From Flavobacteriaceae bacterium (lineage in GTDB: Bacteria > Bacteroidota > Bacteroidia > Flavobacteriales > Flavobacteriaceae): 5,276 nt of DNA. The translations under genes were made by a program, and so were the position numbers. The notes under the pieces were generated by a model. That model saw nothing but the letters and a program-made list of their open reading frames with translations, searched no databases and had not been told where the DNA came from. Shown piece by piece: positions 1-5,276 of the stretch. The stretch covers positions 1 through 5,276 of the forward strand of contig JAURDG010000105.1 in NCBI GenBank assembly GCA_030828025.1, given 5' to 3'. Each line of letters starts with the position of its first letter. Position 1 is the first letter of the stretch.

Positions 1-346
1 CATCATACGACATACCACCCATAACCGTTTCCATAGAATCGGCAATCAAATCGCGAGAAGGAAGCGAAAAACGCATCCCGGGCGTACCCATAGAAATACC
101 ATCACTAACACCAATAGTGTTGAATACCAAGCCTACAAGATCGGCAGCAGCAGTACCCGTTTTGATATGCTGTGCTAAGTCGTTCAAGTGCATATTGCAT
201 GGATTGCCCTCATATCCAGTACTAGCAATGCCGACTAAGGGTTTTTGAAAATCCTCATCGGTCAAGCCGATAGCGTGCAGCATGGCTTGGGCAGCTGGTT
301 GCGTAGGGTCTTGAGTTACAACTTTAGAATATCGATTGTGTGCCAT
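1..346 (-). CDS. ilvD: Dihydroxy-acid dehydratase, N-terminal 115 residues (3' end beyond the left edge)
   Basis: IlvD is a cytoplasmic Fe-S enzyme that dehydrates 2,3-dihydroxy-isovalerate and 2,3-dihydroxy-3-methylvalerate to the 2-keto acids in valine, leucine and isoleucine synthesis. The visible protein starts MAHNRYSKVV and carries the family's N-terminal signatures. YEGNPCNMHLNDLA (residues 45-58) holds the first cluster cysteine, Cys50. GVSDGISMGTPGMRFSLPSRDLIADSMETV (79-108) holds Asp82, expected from the family to bind the active-site metal. The second and third cluster cysteines lie outside the window. The YEGNPCN form, rather than the WNEITPCN type of E. coli IlvD, suggests another DHAD branch. 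The start is the only ATG that fits the family's N-terminus. No Shine-Dalgarno precedes it, and a TAnnTTTG element ends 7 bases upstream. It is divergent from the aldehyde dehydrogenase gene. In this family the downstream neighbours are often ilvB, ilvN and ilvC, but they cannot be seen here. Confidence 0.95.
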   Translation of the reverse strand, partial: MAHNRYSKVVTQDPTQPAAQAMLHAIGLTDEDFQKPLVGIASTGYEGNPCNMHLNDLAQHIKTGTAAADLVGLVFNTIGVSDGISMGTPGMRFSLPSRDLIADSMETVMGGMSYD

Positions 347-353
347 AGTAAGT

Positions 354-361
354 CAAAAGTA
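354..361 (-). promoter_or_regulatory. Candidate -7 element of the ilvD promoter (TACTTTTG)
   Basis: Read on the minus strand this is TACTTTTG, an exact match to the TAnnTTTG -7 element used by the main sigma factor of Bacteroidota. It ends 7 bases before the ilvD ATG, so transcription would begin at or next to the start codon and the mRNA would be leaderless or nearly so. The usual TTG/TTTG -33 element is not at its normal distance; the nearest one, at 390-392, gives a spacer of 28 instead of about 17-23. The match is short and the region AT-rich, so chance is possible. Confidence 0.4.
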
Positions 362-368
362 GTTTAAA

Positions 369-410
369 GAATATCGAGGTGCGCATGTGCAAAAAATCAA
401 AACGATATTC
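369..410. repeat. Inverted repeat GAATATCG ... CGATATTC upstream of ilvD
   Basis: GAATATCG at 369-376 and its exact reverse complement CGATATTC at 403-410 form perfect 8-bp arms separated by 26 bp. A further direct copy lies at 327-334 inside the ilvD start region, where the identity with the 368-377 copy extends to 10 bp (AGAATATCGA, 42 bp apart). The arms lie upstream of the candidate ilvD -7 box, where a regulator could bind. The arms are AT-rich and the loop long, so a hairpin is unlikely; a protein-binding site or chance are the alternatives. Confidence 0.4.
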
Positions 411-435
411 AAAAAAATAGTTCATTATTTAATTA

Positions 436-448
436 CTTGATTATCAAG
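436..448. promoter_or_regulatory. 13-bp palindrome CTTGATTATCAAG, possible operator
   Basis: Two 6-bp arms, CTTGAT and ATCAAG, are perfect inverted repeats around a single central T. The size and symmetry resemble the site of a dimeric helix-turn-helix regulator. It lies 180 bp upstream of the aldehyde dehydrogenase start and about 90 bp upstream of ilvD, so it could act on either. No other copy was noticed in the window. In such AT-rich DNA a 6+6 palindrome can arise by chance. Confidence 0.3.
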
Positions 449-583
449 ATAATACAACATAAAATATATGATGTTCAAATTTATTTTTGTCTGCTAAAGC
501 AAATTTCAAAGGAGCAAAAATAATTAAACCAATTGGCATACGAAATGAAAAACATACTTTTACACAATTCACACTATAAGCTG

Positions 584-592
584 TAACTTTTG
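584..592 (+). promoter_or_regulatory. Candidate -7 region of the aldehyde dehydrogenase promoter (TAACTTTTG)
   Basis: TAACTTTTG differs from TAnnTTTG by one extra base, or equally TAACTTTT differs by one substitution. It would place transcription start near position 598, a few bases before the AAGGAG ribosome binding site, giving a leader of about 20 bases. No clear -33 TTG is present. An exact TAnnTTTG match further upstream at 482-489 is an alternative that would give a leader of about 120 bases. Confidence 0.28.
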
Positions 593-601
593 CACATGAT
601 T

Positions 602-607
602 AAGGAG
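602..607 (+). promoter_or_regulatory. Shine-Dalgarno AAGGAG that selects the ATG at 617
   Basis: AAGGAG lies 9 bases before the ATG at 617. The longer in-frame starts (TTG at 590, ATG at 596) lie upstream of or directly against this site and have no ribosome binding site of their own, so the site argues for 617. It is the only convincing Shine-Dalgarno sequence in front of a gene in this window. Confidence 0.7.
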
Positions 608-616
608 CATACATTA

Positions 617-1984
617 ATGGACATAAAAAAAGCCCAAGCTGCATTTTTTAGAGCTGGCAATACTCAATCCATTCAAGAACGAATCGCACGCCTAAAAGCA
701 CTAAAACGCAGTGTTAAAAACAAGGAACACGATATCATAGAAGCCTTGCAACTAGACCTAGGAAAGCCCGAGGCTGAAATATGGCTTGCCGAGATTTACG
801 TAACGCTCGAGGAACTACAGATTTTTATCAAAAATTTAACGCATTGGACAGCACCACGACGGGTGCCAAGCAAGTGGCTAAACATGCCCAGCAAAGATTG
901 GGTGCTAGCCGAACCATACGGTTGTACACTTCATATTGCCCCATGGAACTACCCGTTTCAGTTGGCGTTAAATCCCTTAATTGGTGCCGTAGCTGCTGGA
1001 AACACAGTTGTGTTAAAACCATCAGAACACGCACCCAAAACCGCTGCTGTGCTTGAAAAAATAATTGATGAAGTATTCCCTAAAGAATGGGTGTATGTGG
1101 CACAAGGCGGTCCTGAAGTTGCGCAAGCATTACTCAATATTCGCTGGGATTACATTTTCTTTACTGGTGGCGTGCGTATTGCCAAGTTGGTCGCCAAAGC
1201 TGCTGCCGAACACCTAACGCCAACCACTTTGGAATTGGGGGGGAAAAATCCGTGCATCATCGATCAAACCGCCAACATAAAGATTACCGCACGTCGTGTA
1301 GCTTGGGGGAAATTTATGAATTGTGGGCAAATATGCATGTCTCCCGATTACGTTTTAGTACACAAAAGCAAATATGATGCGCTTGTTGCTGCATTAAAAT
1401 ATGAGATTGTTCGTATGTATGGAGACAATCCAAAAGAATCCCCTGACTACGCCCGATTGGTGCATGAAGGGCATGCAACCACAATGAAAAACCTACTTGA
1501 GGGACAAGAAATTTTACATGGTGGCACCTACAACATAGCTGCGCGATATGTAGCACCCACGCTTGTTCGGGTTGACAACTTAGAAAACAGTTTGATGCAC
1601 GATGAAATTTTCGGGCCTATTTTACCCATATTCACCTATGAGGATGAGCAAGAAATTGATCAGATGGTACATCATTATGACAAGCCGCTTTCTTTTTATG
1701 TTTTTTCACAGCGAAAAAAATGGGCAAAAGCACTTATGAAGCGGCATAGTTTTGGTGGCGGTATGATCAACGATGTCATTGTGTATTTCACCAACCATAA
1801 ACTACCGTTTGGTGGAGTTGGCAATAGTGGCATGGGCAGTTATCACGGAAAGTATTCCTTTGATACATTTACGCACTACAAGCCCTATGTAGCACGTAGC
1901 ACATGGTTTGACCCCATTCAGCGTTATGCGCCCTATGGAAAATCGTTCCCGTTACTAAAAAAGATTTTGCGCTGGACAAGTTAG
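617..1984 (+). CDS. NAD(P)-dependent aldehyde dehydrogenase, ALDH3-type (455 aa)
   Basis: The enzyme oxidises aldehydes to carboxylates with NAD(P)+, through a thioester on a catalytic cysteine. Numbering from the ATG at 617, these landmarks are seen: PWNYPFQLALNPLIGA with the oxyanion Asn111; VVLKPSE with cofactor-contacting Lys134; FFTGG (182-186); LELGGKNP with the general base Glu206; NCGQICMSPDYV with catalytic Cys240; HDEIFGPILP with Glu330; and the late LPFGGVGNSGMGSYHGKYSFDTFTH block typical of ALDH3 proteins. The length matches bacterial ALDH3 enzymes such as B. subtilis YwdH (about 455 residues), and the basic-hydrophobic tail (RYAPYGKSFPLLKKILRW) is also typical. The cofactor loop reads FTGG where FTGS is commoner. 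The start at 617 is chosen for its AAGGAG; starts at 590 or 596 would add 9 or 7 residues. It is convergent with yifB and overlaps its stop. The natural substrate is not deducible, but fatty or other lipophilic aldehydes would fit the subfamily. Confidence 0.93.
   Translation: MDIKKAQAAFFRAGNTQSIQERIARLKALKRSVKNKEHDIIEALQLDLGKPEAEIWLAEIYVTLEELQIFIKNLTHWTAPRRVPSKWLNMPSKDWVLAEPYGCTLHIAPWNYPFQLALNPLIGAVAAGNTVVLKPSEHAPKTAAVLEKIIDEVFPKEWVYVAQGGPEVAQALLNIRWDYIFFTGGVRIAKLVAKAAAEHLTPTTLELGGKNPCIIDQTANIKITARRVAWGKFMNCGQICMSPDYVLVHKSKYDALVAALKYEIVRMYGDNPKESPDYARLVHEGHATTMKNLLEGQEILHGGTYNIAARYVAPTLVRVDNLENSLMHDEIFGPILPIFTYEDEQEIDQMVHHYDKPLSFYVFSQRKKWAKALMKRHSFGGGMINDVIVYFTNHKLPFGGVGNSGMGSYHGKYSFDTFTHYKPYVARSTWFDPIQRYAPYGKSFPLLKKILRWTS
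1981..1984. other. 4-bp tail-to-tail overlap of two stop codons (TTAG)
   Basis: The plus-strand aldehyde dehydrogenase ends with TAG at 1982-1984, while minus-strand yifB ends with TAA read from 1983 to 1981. The two stops share bases, so there is no room for a dedicated terminator between the genes. Any terminator for one gene must lie inside the coding sequence of the other, or the transcripts overlap. Confidence 0.9.
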
Positions 1985-3513
1985 CCCAACCAACCTTCTC
2001 TATCCAAGCTACGGTATTGTATTGCCTCTGCGATATGCGCATCAGCAATGGCATCAACACCTTCCAAATCAGCGATGGTTCTGGCTACTTTTAATATACG
2101 ATCGTAAGCACGAGCAGAAAGGCGCAATCGATCCATAGCACTTTTAAGTAGCGCTAACGAAGATGCCGAAATGGAACAATACGCACGTATTTGTTTGGTA
2201 TTCATTTCGGCGTTGTGGTGGATGTTTGGAAGATTAGCAAAACGTTTTGCTTGTCGTTGCCGAGCAGCCATGACACGCTCTCGAATAGCGCTACTCGATT
2301 CCGCCAAAGGAGTTTGTGCCAGCTTTTCGAAAGGCACAGGCTGTACCTCGACATGCAAATCTATTCGGTCGAGTAAAGGACCAGATATCTTACCTAAGTA
2401 ACGTTGCATTTCTGCTGCAGAATGCCCTGAACTTATCTTATCATCATGAAAATAACCTGATGGCGTAGGGTTCATACTTGCCACGAGCATAAATGAAGCT
2501 GGATAAGTAAGCGTAAATTTGGCACGTGCTATGGTTACTTCCCTGTCCTCCAAGGGCTGGCGCATGACCTCCAAAACGCTGCGCTTAAATTCGGGTAATT
2601 CATCCAAAAACAAGACGCCGTGGTGCGCAAGGGATATTTCGCCCGGTTGCGGATAGGTACCACCGCCAACGAGTGCTACATCAGAAATCGTGTGATGTGG
2701 TGCGCGAAAAGGACGTTGATAGATAATACCGCCGCCTTTCATTTGTCCCGCAACGGAATGAATTTTAGTTGTCTCCAACGCTTCTTCAGTACTCATAGGC
2801 GGTAAAATACTGGGCAATCGTTTGGCTAACATGGTTTTTCCTGCGCCGGGTGGTCCAATGAGCAAAATATTGTGTCCGCCAGCAGCAGCCACTTCCATGC
2901 AGCGTTTTATGGATTCCTGACCTTTTACATCTTCAAAGTCCAAGACAGTCTGCGGCTGATATGCCAACTGTGCCGATAAATCATAGGTAACCAAGTTTTC
3001 TTGATGATACGACTGAAGAAAATCAATTAAATCAGTTAAATGATTGAAGGCGTGCACTTCTAGGTCATCGACTATTGCCGCTTCCTGTCCATTTTCTGCA
3101 GGCAAAAGAACGCCTCGAAAGCCATCCGCTTTAGCCTGCAATGCCATCGGCAAGGCGCCGCGCACAGGACGCAAGCTACCATCAAGCGATAACTCGCCCA
3201 TGATTACCCAACGCTCTAGCTCTTGAGGAACCACTTGACCCGAAGCGATAAGGATACCTAAGGCAATAGGCACATCATAAGCAGCACCCTCTTTGCGCAA
3301 ATCAGCAGGTGCCATATTTATTGTGATGCGCTTACCCGGAAGTTTCAAGCCGCATTCCATTACAGCTGCCGCTATGCGGTGGTTGCTTTCCTTAACAGCA
3401 TTATCAGGCAGACCAACCAAATGGTAGCCAACACCAGGATGAATATGAACTTCTATTGTTATTTGTTGGGCATCAATACCAAAAACGGCACTGCCAAAGA
3501 TTTGGGTAAGCAT
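1981..3513 (-). CDS. yifB: YifB/ComM-family Mg-chelatase-like AAA+ ATPase (510 aa)
   Basis: Homologues (ComM in Haemophilus and Vibrio) are cytoplasmic hexameric helicases that promote branch migration when foreign DNA recombines into the chromosome during transformation; in many bacteria the role is untested. Numbering from the ATG at 3513, residues 1-160 form the N-terminal Lon-S16-like ChlI domain (FGSAVFGIDA, HLVGLPDNAVKES, NMAPADLRKEG). The AAA+ core follows: Walker A GPPGAGKT (220-227), PFRAPHHT (268-275), Walker B GVLFLDELPEF (299-309), sensor-1 region MNPTPSGYF (347-355), SGPLLDRID with an arginine-finger candidate (378-386), and sensor-2 SARAYDRIL near the C-terminus. Many homologues have a cysteine-rich CNPCPCG segment; here the cysteines are absent, as I recall for Bacteroidota. 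An upstream in-frame GTG at 3531 would add MKINQF, but the family normally begins just before the FGSAV segment, so the ATG is preferred. No Shine-Dalgarno precedes either start. Divergent from the flavin reductase gene. Confidence 0.94.
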   Translation of the reverse strand: MLTQIFGSAVFGIDAQQITIEVHIHPGVGYHLVGLPDNAVKESNHRIAAAVMECGLKLPGKRITINMAPADLRKEGAAYDVPIALGILIASGQVVPQELERWVIMGELSLDGSLRPVRGALPMALQAKADGFRGVLLPAENGQEAAIVDDLEVHAFNHLTDLIDFLQSYHQENLVTYDLSAQLAYQPQTVLDFEDVKGQESIKRCMEVAAAGGHNILLIGPPGAGKTMLAKRLPSILPPMSTEEALETTKIHSVAGQMKGGGIIYQRPFRAPHHTISDVALVGGGTYPQPGEISLAHHGVLFLDELPEFKRSVLEVMRQPLEDREVTIARAKFTLTYPASFMLVASMNPTPSGYFHDDKISSGHSAAEMQRYLGKISGPLLDRIDLHVEVQPVPFEKLAQTPLAESSSAIRERVMAARQRQAKRFANLPNIHHNAEMNTKQIRAYCSISASSLALLKSAMDRLRLSARAYDRILKVARTIADLEGVDAIADAHIAEAIQYRSLDREGWLG

Positions 3514-3563
3514 AAACTGGTTTATTTTCACTAAAATATAAAAAAATAACGTTCTTTGCCTCT
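3514..3563. promoter_or_regulatory. 50-bp divergent spacer with an AT-only core, presumed promoters of yifB and the flavin reductase gene
   Basis: Both flanking genes start here and point outward, so their promoters must lie in this spacer or reach into the coding regions. Positions 3532-3548 are nothing but A and T. On the minus strand a TATATTTT, one base off TAnnTTTG, lies about 20 bases before the yifB ATG. On the plus strand TTTG at 3555-3558 lies just before the flavin reductase ATG but lacks the TA of the consensus. Neither match is strong and no -33 elements are evident. With such close spacing the two promoters would overlap. No Shine-Dalgarno is present for either gene. Confidence 0.4.
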
Positions 3564-4031
3564 ATGAATACACATGAGTTTAGAGCCGTTTGTGGACAGT
3601 TTGCCACAGGAATTACCGTCATCACCACAACGCATCAAGAGAAGCATTATGGGTTTACTGCCAATTCGTTTACTTCCGTTTCGTTGGAGCCGCCTGTAGT
3701 GCTTTTTTGTTTAAAAACCGTTTCTGAAACCAATAAGGCTTTTCAAGCCAGCAAACGATTTGCCATTAATATTCTTTCTGTAGATCAAGAAGTTGTTTCA
3801 AATGCATTTGCCTCTTCCAAAAACAGTCAAGAAGTACGTTTCGAACAAGTTGAGCGATTACCACACGCACTTCCATTGATTCAAGGTAGTCTTGGTTATT
3901 TGGTCGGTGACATCTTGAAATACGAGGAAATAGGCGACCATATCGTCTATTACGGACAAGTAATTGAAGGCAAGCACTTTGAAGGAAATCCCCTACTCTA
4001 TGCCAAAGGCCGGTACCAAAGGCTTGGGTGA
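3564..4031 (+). CDS. Flavin reductase-like domain protein (FMN-binding split barrel, 155 aa)
   Basis: Proteins of this family bind FMN or FAD and often act as the NAD(P)H:flavin reductase of two-component monooxygenases (HpaC type); others have unknown partners. Visible marks are FRAVCGQFATGITVITT (6-22), the flavin-contacting YGFTANSFTSVSLEPPVVLFCL (29-50), FAINILSVDQEVVSNAFAS (66-84) and the conserved GDH at 124-126 followed by a YYGQV strand and a terminal LLYAKGRYQRL. The length of 155 residues is normal for the short, single-domain members, and there is no signal peptide or membrane segment, so it should be cytoplasmic. One of the usual features, a Trp or aromatic-Leu-Glu-Cys stretch before GDH, is replaced by YLVGDILKYEEI. 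No monooxygenase gene is in the window, so its electron acceptor cannot be named. The ATG at 3564 has no Shine-Dalgarno. Its last 12 codons and stop overlap the end of the antisense dsbD-type gene. Confidence 0.88.
   Translation: MNTHEFRAVCGQFATGITVITTTHQEKHYGFTANSFTSVSLEPPVVLFCLKTVSETNKAFQASKRFAINILSVDQEVVSNAFASSKNSQEVRFEQVERLPHALPLIQGSLGYLVGDILKYEEIGDHIVYYGQVIEGKHFEGNPLLYAKGRYQRLG
3993..4031. other. 39-bp convergent coding overlap with codon registers exactly aligned
   Basis: The final 13 codons, stop included, of the flavin reductase gene and of the dsbD-type gene occupy the same 39 bp on opposite strands. The codon boundaries coincide, so each codon of one is the reverse complement of a codon of the other: the TGA stop of one is a TCA serine of the other, and the TAG stop of the other is a CTA leucine of the first. 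No space for a conventional terminator remains. Confidence 0.9.
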
Positions 4032-5276
4032 TTGGAAAGCAGCAATGCCTTCTTTTAGCCACGCCAAATAGGTAGCAGCATCGGTATATTGAATGGGCGG
4101 ATTCAAAATAGTACCGTCTGGCATCATCAACACATAATATGGCTGCGAAACAGATTTAAAATTCATCGCCTGAAACGCCGACCACTTCTGCCCAACAGTT
4201 TCCAACACACGACTGCTCCCATCAGCATACGTAATCGTTTGTTGTTCTGCTTTAGGTAATACCGTTCGATCATCAACATAAAGGGAAACGACAACAACCT
4301 CATCACGCAGGCGTTTATACACTTCGGGTAGTGTCCATATATTCTCTTCTACTTTTCTACAGTTCACACAAGCCCAACCTGTAAAGTCAAGTAGTATTGG
4401 CTTCTGCTGCTGTATGGCTGCCGCCTTGCCTTTTTCGAAATCCTTGTAACAAGCTAGGTTTAGCGGACAATCAGAATCGGTACTGTAAATAGAATAAAAC
4501 GTTGGCGGCGGAAATCCACTTAACGCACGTAATGGTGTCTGTTGGTTTGGCAGTAAACCTTGCCCCAAATAAACAACAAAGAGCACCACAAGCATGCCAA
4601 AAGCCTTTTGAAAAATCGTATTCTTTTTTGGTTTGGGGTGCATAAAGGCAAATCCGCCAAACAAATAAATCGCCCAAAGCAACATAATTAGCATCCAAAT
4701 AGCAATAAACAATTCTCTTGGAAGTATGCCCCAGCCTTCTACCATATCTGCATTGGACAAAAACTTCAATGCCAATGCTAGCTCGACAAACCCAAGAGAT
4801 ACTTTAACCAATTGCAACCAACCGCCCGACTTGGGCAGTTTGCTCAACACATTTGGAAAAAAAGAAAGCACGCCAAAAGGCAACGCCAACGCTGTTCCAA
4901 ATCCGAGCATTCCAGCGGTGAGCTGAATAGCACCGCCATCTGCCGTTAGCGACCCAACAAGCAAAGACCCTAAAATGGGTCCGGTACAGGAAAAGGAAAC
5001 CACCGCCAACGTTAGTGCCATGAAAAATATCCCCAAATAAGAAGATCGAGTGGCAACCTCATCCGACTTTGCCGACCATTTTGCCGGAAGTGTAAGGTCG
5101 AATAAACCAAAAAACGAAAGGGCAAAAACCACAAAAACAGCGAAGAAGATAAGATTGAGCACCACATTGGTGGCTAGCGTATTTAACACCTCAGGCCGCA
5201 ACTGGTCGATAAAATGAAAAGGTAAACTCAACAACGCATAAATTCCAACAATAGAAAAAGCATAGGTAAGCGAACG
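3993..5276 (-). CDS. dsbD: DsbD-type thiol:disulfide transporter with C-terminal thioredoxin domain (5' end beyond the right edge; 427 residues visible)
   Basis: DsbD passes electrons from cytoplasmic thioredoxin across the inner membrane to periplasmic thiol proteins, including cytochrome-c maturation and isomerase partners. The frame stays open to the last base, entering as RSLTYAFSIVGIYALL, so the N-terminus and the first membrane cysteine are missing. Counting from the edge, about seven hydrophobic segments span residues 1-240. FSCTGPILG carries Cys97, matching the second redox cysteine of the transmembrane domain (E. coli Cys285 equivalent). The thioredoxin-like domain begins near 285 with PILLDFTGWACVNCRKVEENIW, its CVNC pair being Cys303 and Cys306. 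A later SQPYYVLMMPDG contains the cis-proline segment. Two further cysteines (270, 276) sit in the linker, DCPLNLACYKDF. The in-frame TTG at 5234 is not a credible start because homology-like sequence continues upstream. The last 12 codons overlap the flavin reductase gene in antisense. Confidence 0.93.
   Translation of the reverse strand, partial: RSLTYAFSIVGIYALLSLPFHFIDQLRPEVLNTLATNVVLNLIFFAVFVVFALSFFGLFDLTLPAKWSAKSDEVATRSSYLGIFFMALTLAVVSFSCTGPILGSLLVGSLTADGGAIQLTAGMLGFGTALALPFGVLSFFPNVLSKLPKSGGWLQLVKVSLGFVELALALKFLSNADMVEGWGILPRELFIAIWMLIMLLWAIYLFGGFAFMHPKPKKNTIFQKAFGMLVVLFVVYLGQGLLPNQQTPLRALSGFPPPTFYSIYSTDSDCPLNLACYKDFEKGKAAAIQQQKPILLDFTGWACVNCRKVEENIWTLPEVYKRLRDEVVVVSLYVDDRTVLPKAEQQTITYADGSSRVLETVGQKWSAFQAMNFKSVSQPYYVLMMPDGTILNPPIQYTDAATYLAWLKEGIAAFQSPKPLVPAFGIE

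Larger units (their letters stand above)
347..616. other. AT-rich divergent intergenic region between ilvD and the aldehyde dehydrogenase gene
   Basis: This 270-bp spacer is far richer in A and T than the flanking genes and contains no convincing ORF. It must hold the promoters of both flanking genes. Visible elements are a -7-like box close to ilvD, two copies of GAATATCG facing each other (369-376 and 403-410), a 13-bp palindrome at 436-448, an exact TAnnTTTG match on the plus strand at 482-489 (TATTTTTG), an isolated AAAGGAG at 508-514 with no standard start codon behind it, and an AAGGAG that does serve the aldehyde dehydrogenase start. No hairpin followed by a T-run was found, which fits a region between two gene starts. 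Confidence 0.8.

Noticed and set aside
468..497. Nine-codon ORF MMFKFIFVC in the intergenic region as a leader peptide
   Set aside because: No Shine-Dalgarno, no run of regulatory codons, no attenuator hairpin behind it; expected by chance in AT-rich DNA.
590..616. Longer aldehyde dehydrogenase start at TTG 590 or ATG 596
   Set aside because: The AAGGAG at 602-607 lies downstream of both and is correctly spaced for the ATG at 617; TTG 590 also falls inside the candidate -7 region.
828..1056. Short ORFs on both strands inside the aldehyde dehydrogenase gene (781-1056 plus, 828-1034 minus)
   Set aside because: They are other-frame readings of a well-supported gene and show no domain-like sequence or ribosome binding site.
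2171..2805. Plus-strand ORFs opposite yifB (2171-2401, 2191-2376, 2620-2805)
   Set aside because: All lie wholly antisense to a continuous, motif-complete yifB and resemble no protein.
3514..3531. GTG start at 3531 for yifB, adding six residues
   Set aside because: No ribosome binding site, and the family typically begins right before the FGSAV segment, which fits the ATG at 3513. It cannot be fully excluded.
3766..4062. 98-residue minus-strand ORF across the flavin reductase gene
   Set aside because: Antisense reading of a conserved gene with no recognisable motif and a composition rich in Arg, His and Cys, typical of a shadow frame.
3993..5234. Treating the TTG at 5234 as the start of a shorter complete dsbD gene
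   Set aside because: The frame continues to the window edge with hydrophobic, DsbD-like sequence, so the gene is truncated by the window and not short.
1..5276. A defence, mobile or otherwise novel multi-gene system
   Set aside because: All five genes match familiar housekeeping families, none can be co-transcribed with another in the window, and no transposase, integrase, tRNA, long repeat or composition break was seen.

Overview
The window looks like ordinary chromosomal DNA from a member of the Bacteroidota. Three things point there. The YifB homologue has the Cys-free NPTPSGYF form of its post-Walker-B loop, which I associate with Bacteroidota YifB. The DsbD-type protein closely follows the Bacteroidota style (ALATN..NLIFF..F, FSCTGPI, SGGWL, ELALALKFLSNAD). 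A TAnnTTTG-type -7 promoter element sits in front of ilvD, and most starts lack a Shine-Dalgarno sequence. The taxonomic call is inference from remembered family patterns; no search was run.

There are five protein genes on strictly alternating strands, with very little spacer. From left to right: (1) the 5' part of ilvD (dihydroxy-acid dehydratase), minus strand, running off the left edge; (2) a 270-bp AT-rich divergent intergenic region with short repeats and promoter-like elements; (3) a complete ALDH3-type aldehyde dehydrogenase, plus strand; (4) a complete yifB/comM-type AAA+ ATPase, minus strand, overlapping the aldehyde dehydrogenase tail-to-tail by 4 bp; (5) a 50-bp AT-rich divergent gap; (6) a complete small flavin reductase-domain protein, plus strand; (7) a DsbD-type thiol:disulfide transporter with a C-terminal thioredoxin domain, minus strand, overlapping the flavin reductase tail-to-tail by 39 bp and running off the right edge.

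Because neighbours never share a strand, none of the five can be in an operon with another gene in the window, and there is no evidence that they form one pathway. Each is a housekeeping or general metabolic function: branched-chain amino acid synthesis, aldehyde oxidation, processing of internalised DNA/recombination, flavin reduction, and envelope thiol-redox supply. I found no tRNA, rRNA, CRISPR array, insertion sequence or phage gene. The points worth a second look are small-scale: the two convergent overlaps (one with codon registers exactly aligned), a possible leaderless ilvD promoter, and a repeated GAATATCG motif around the ilvD start. I do not see an undescribed multi-gene system here.
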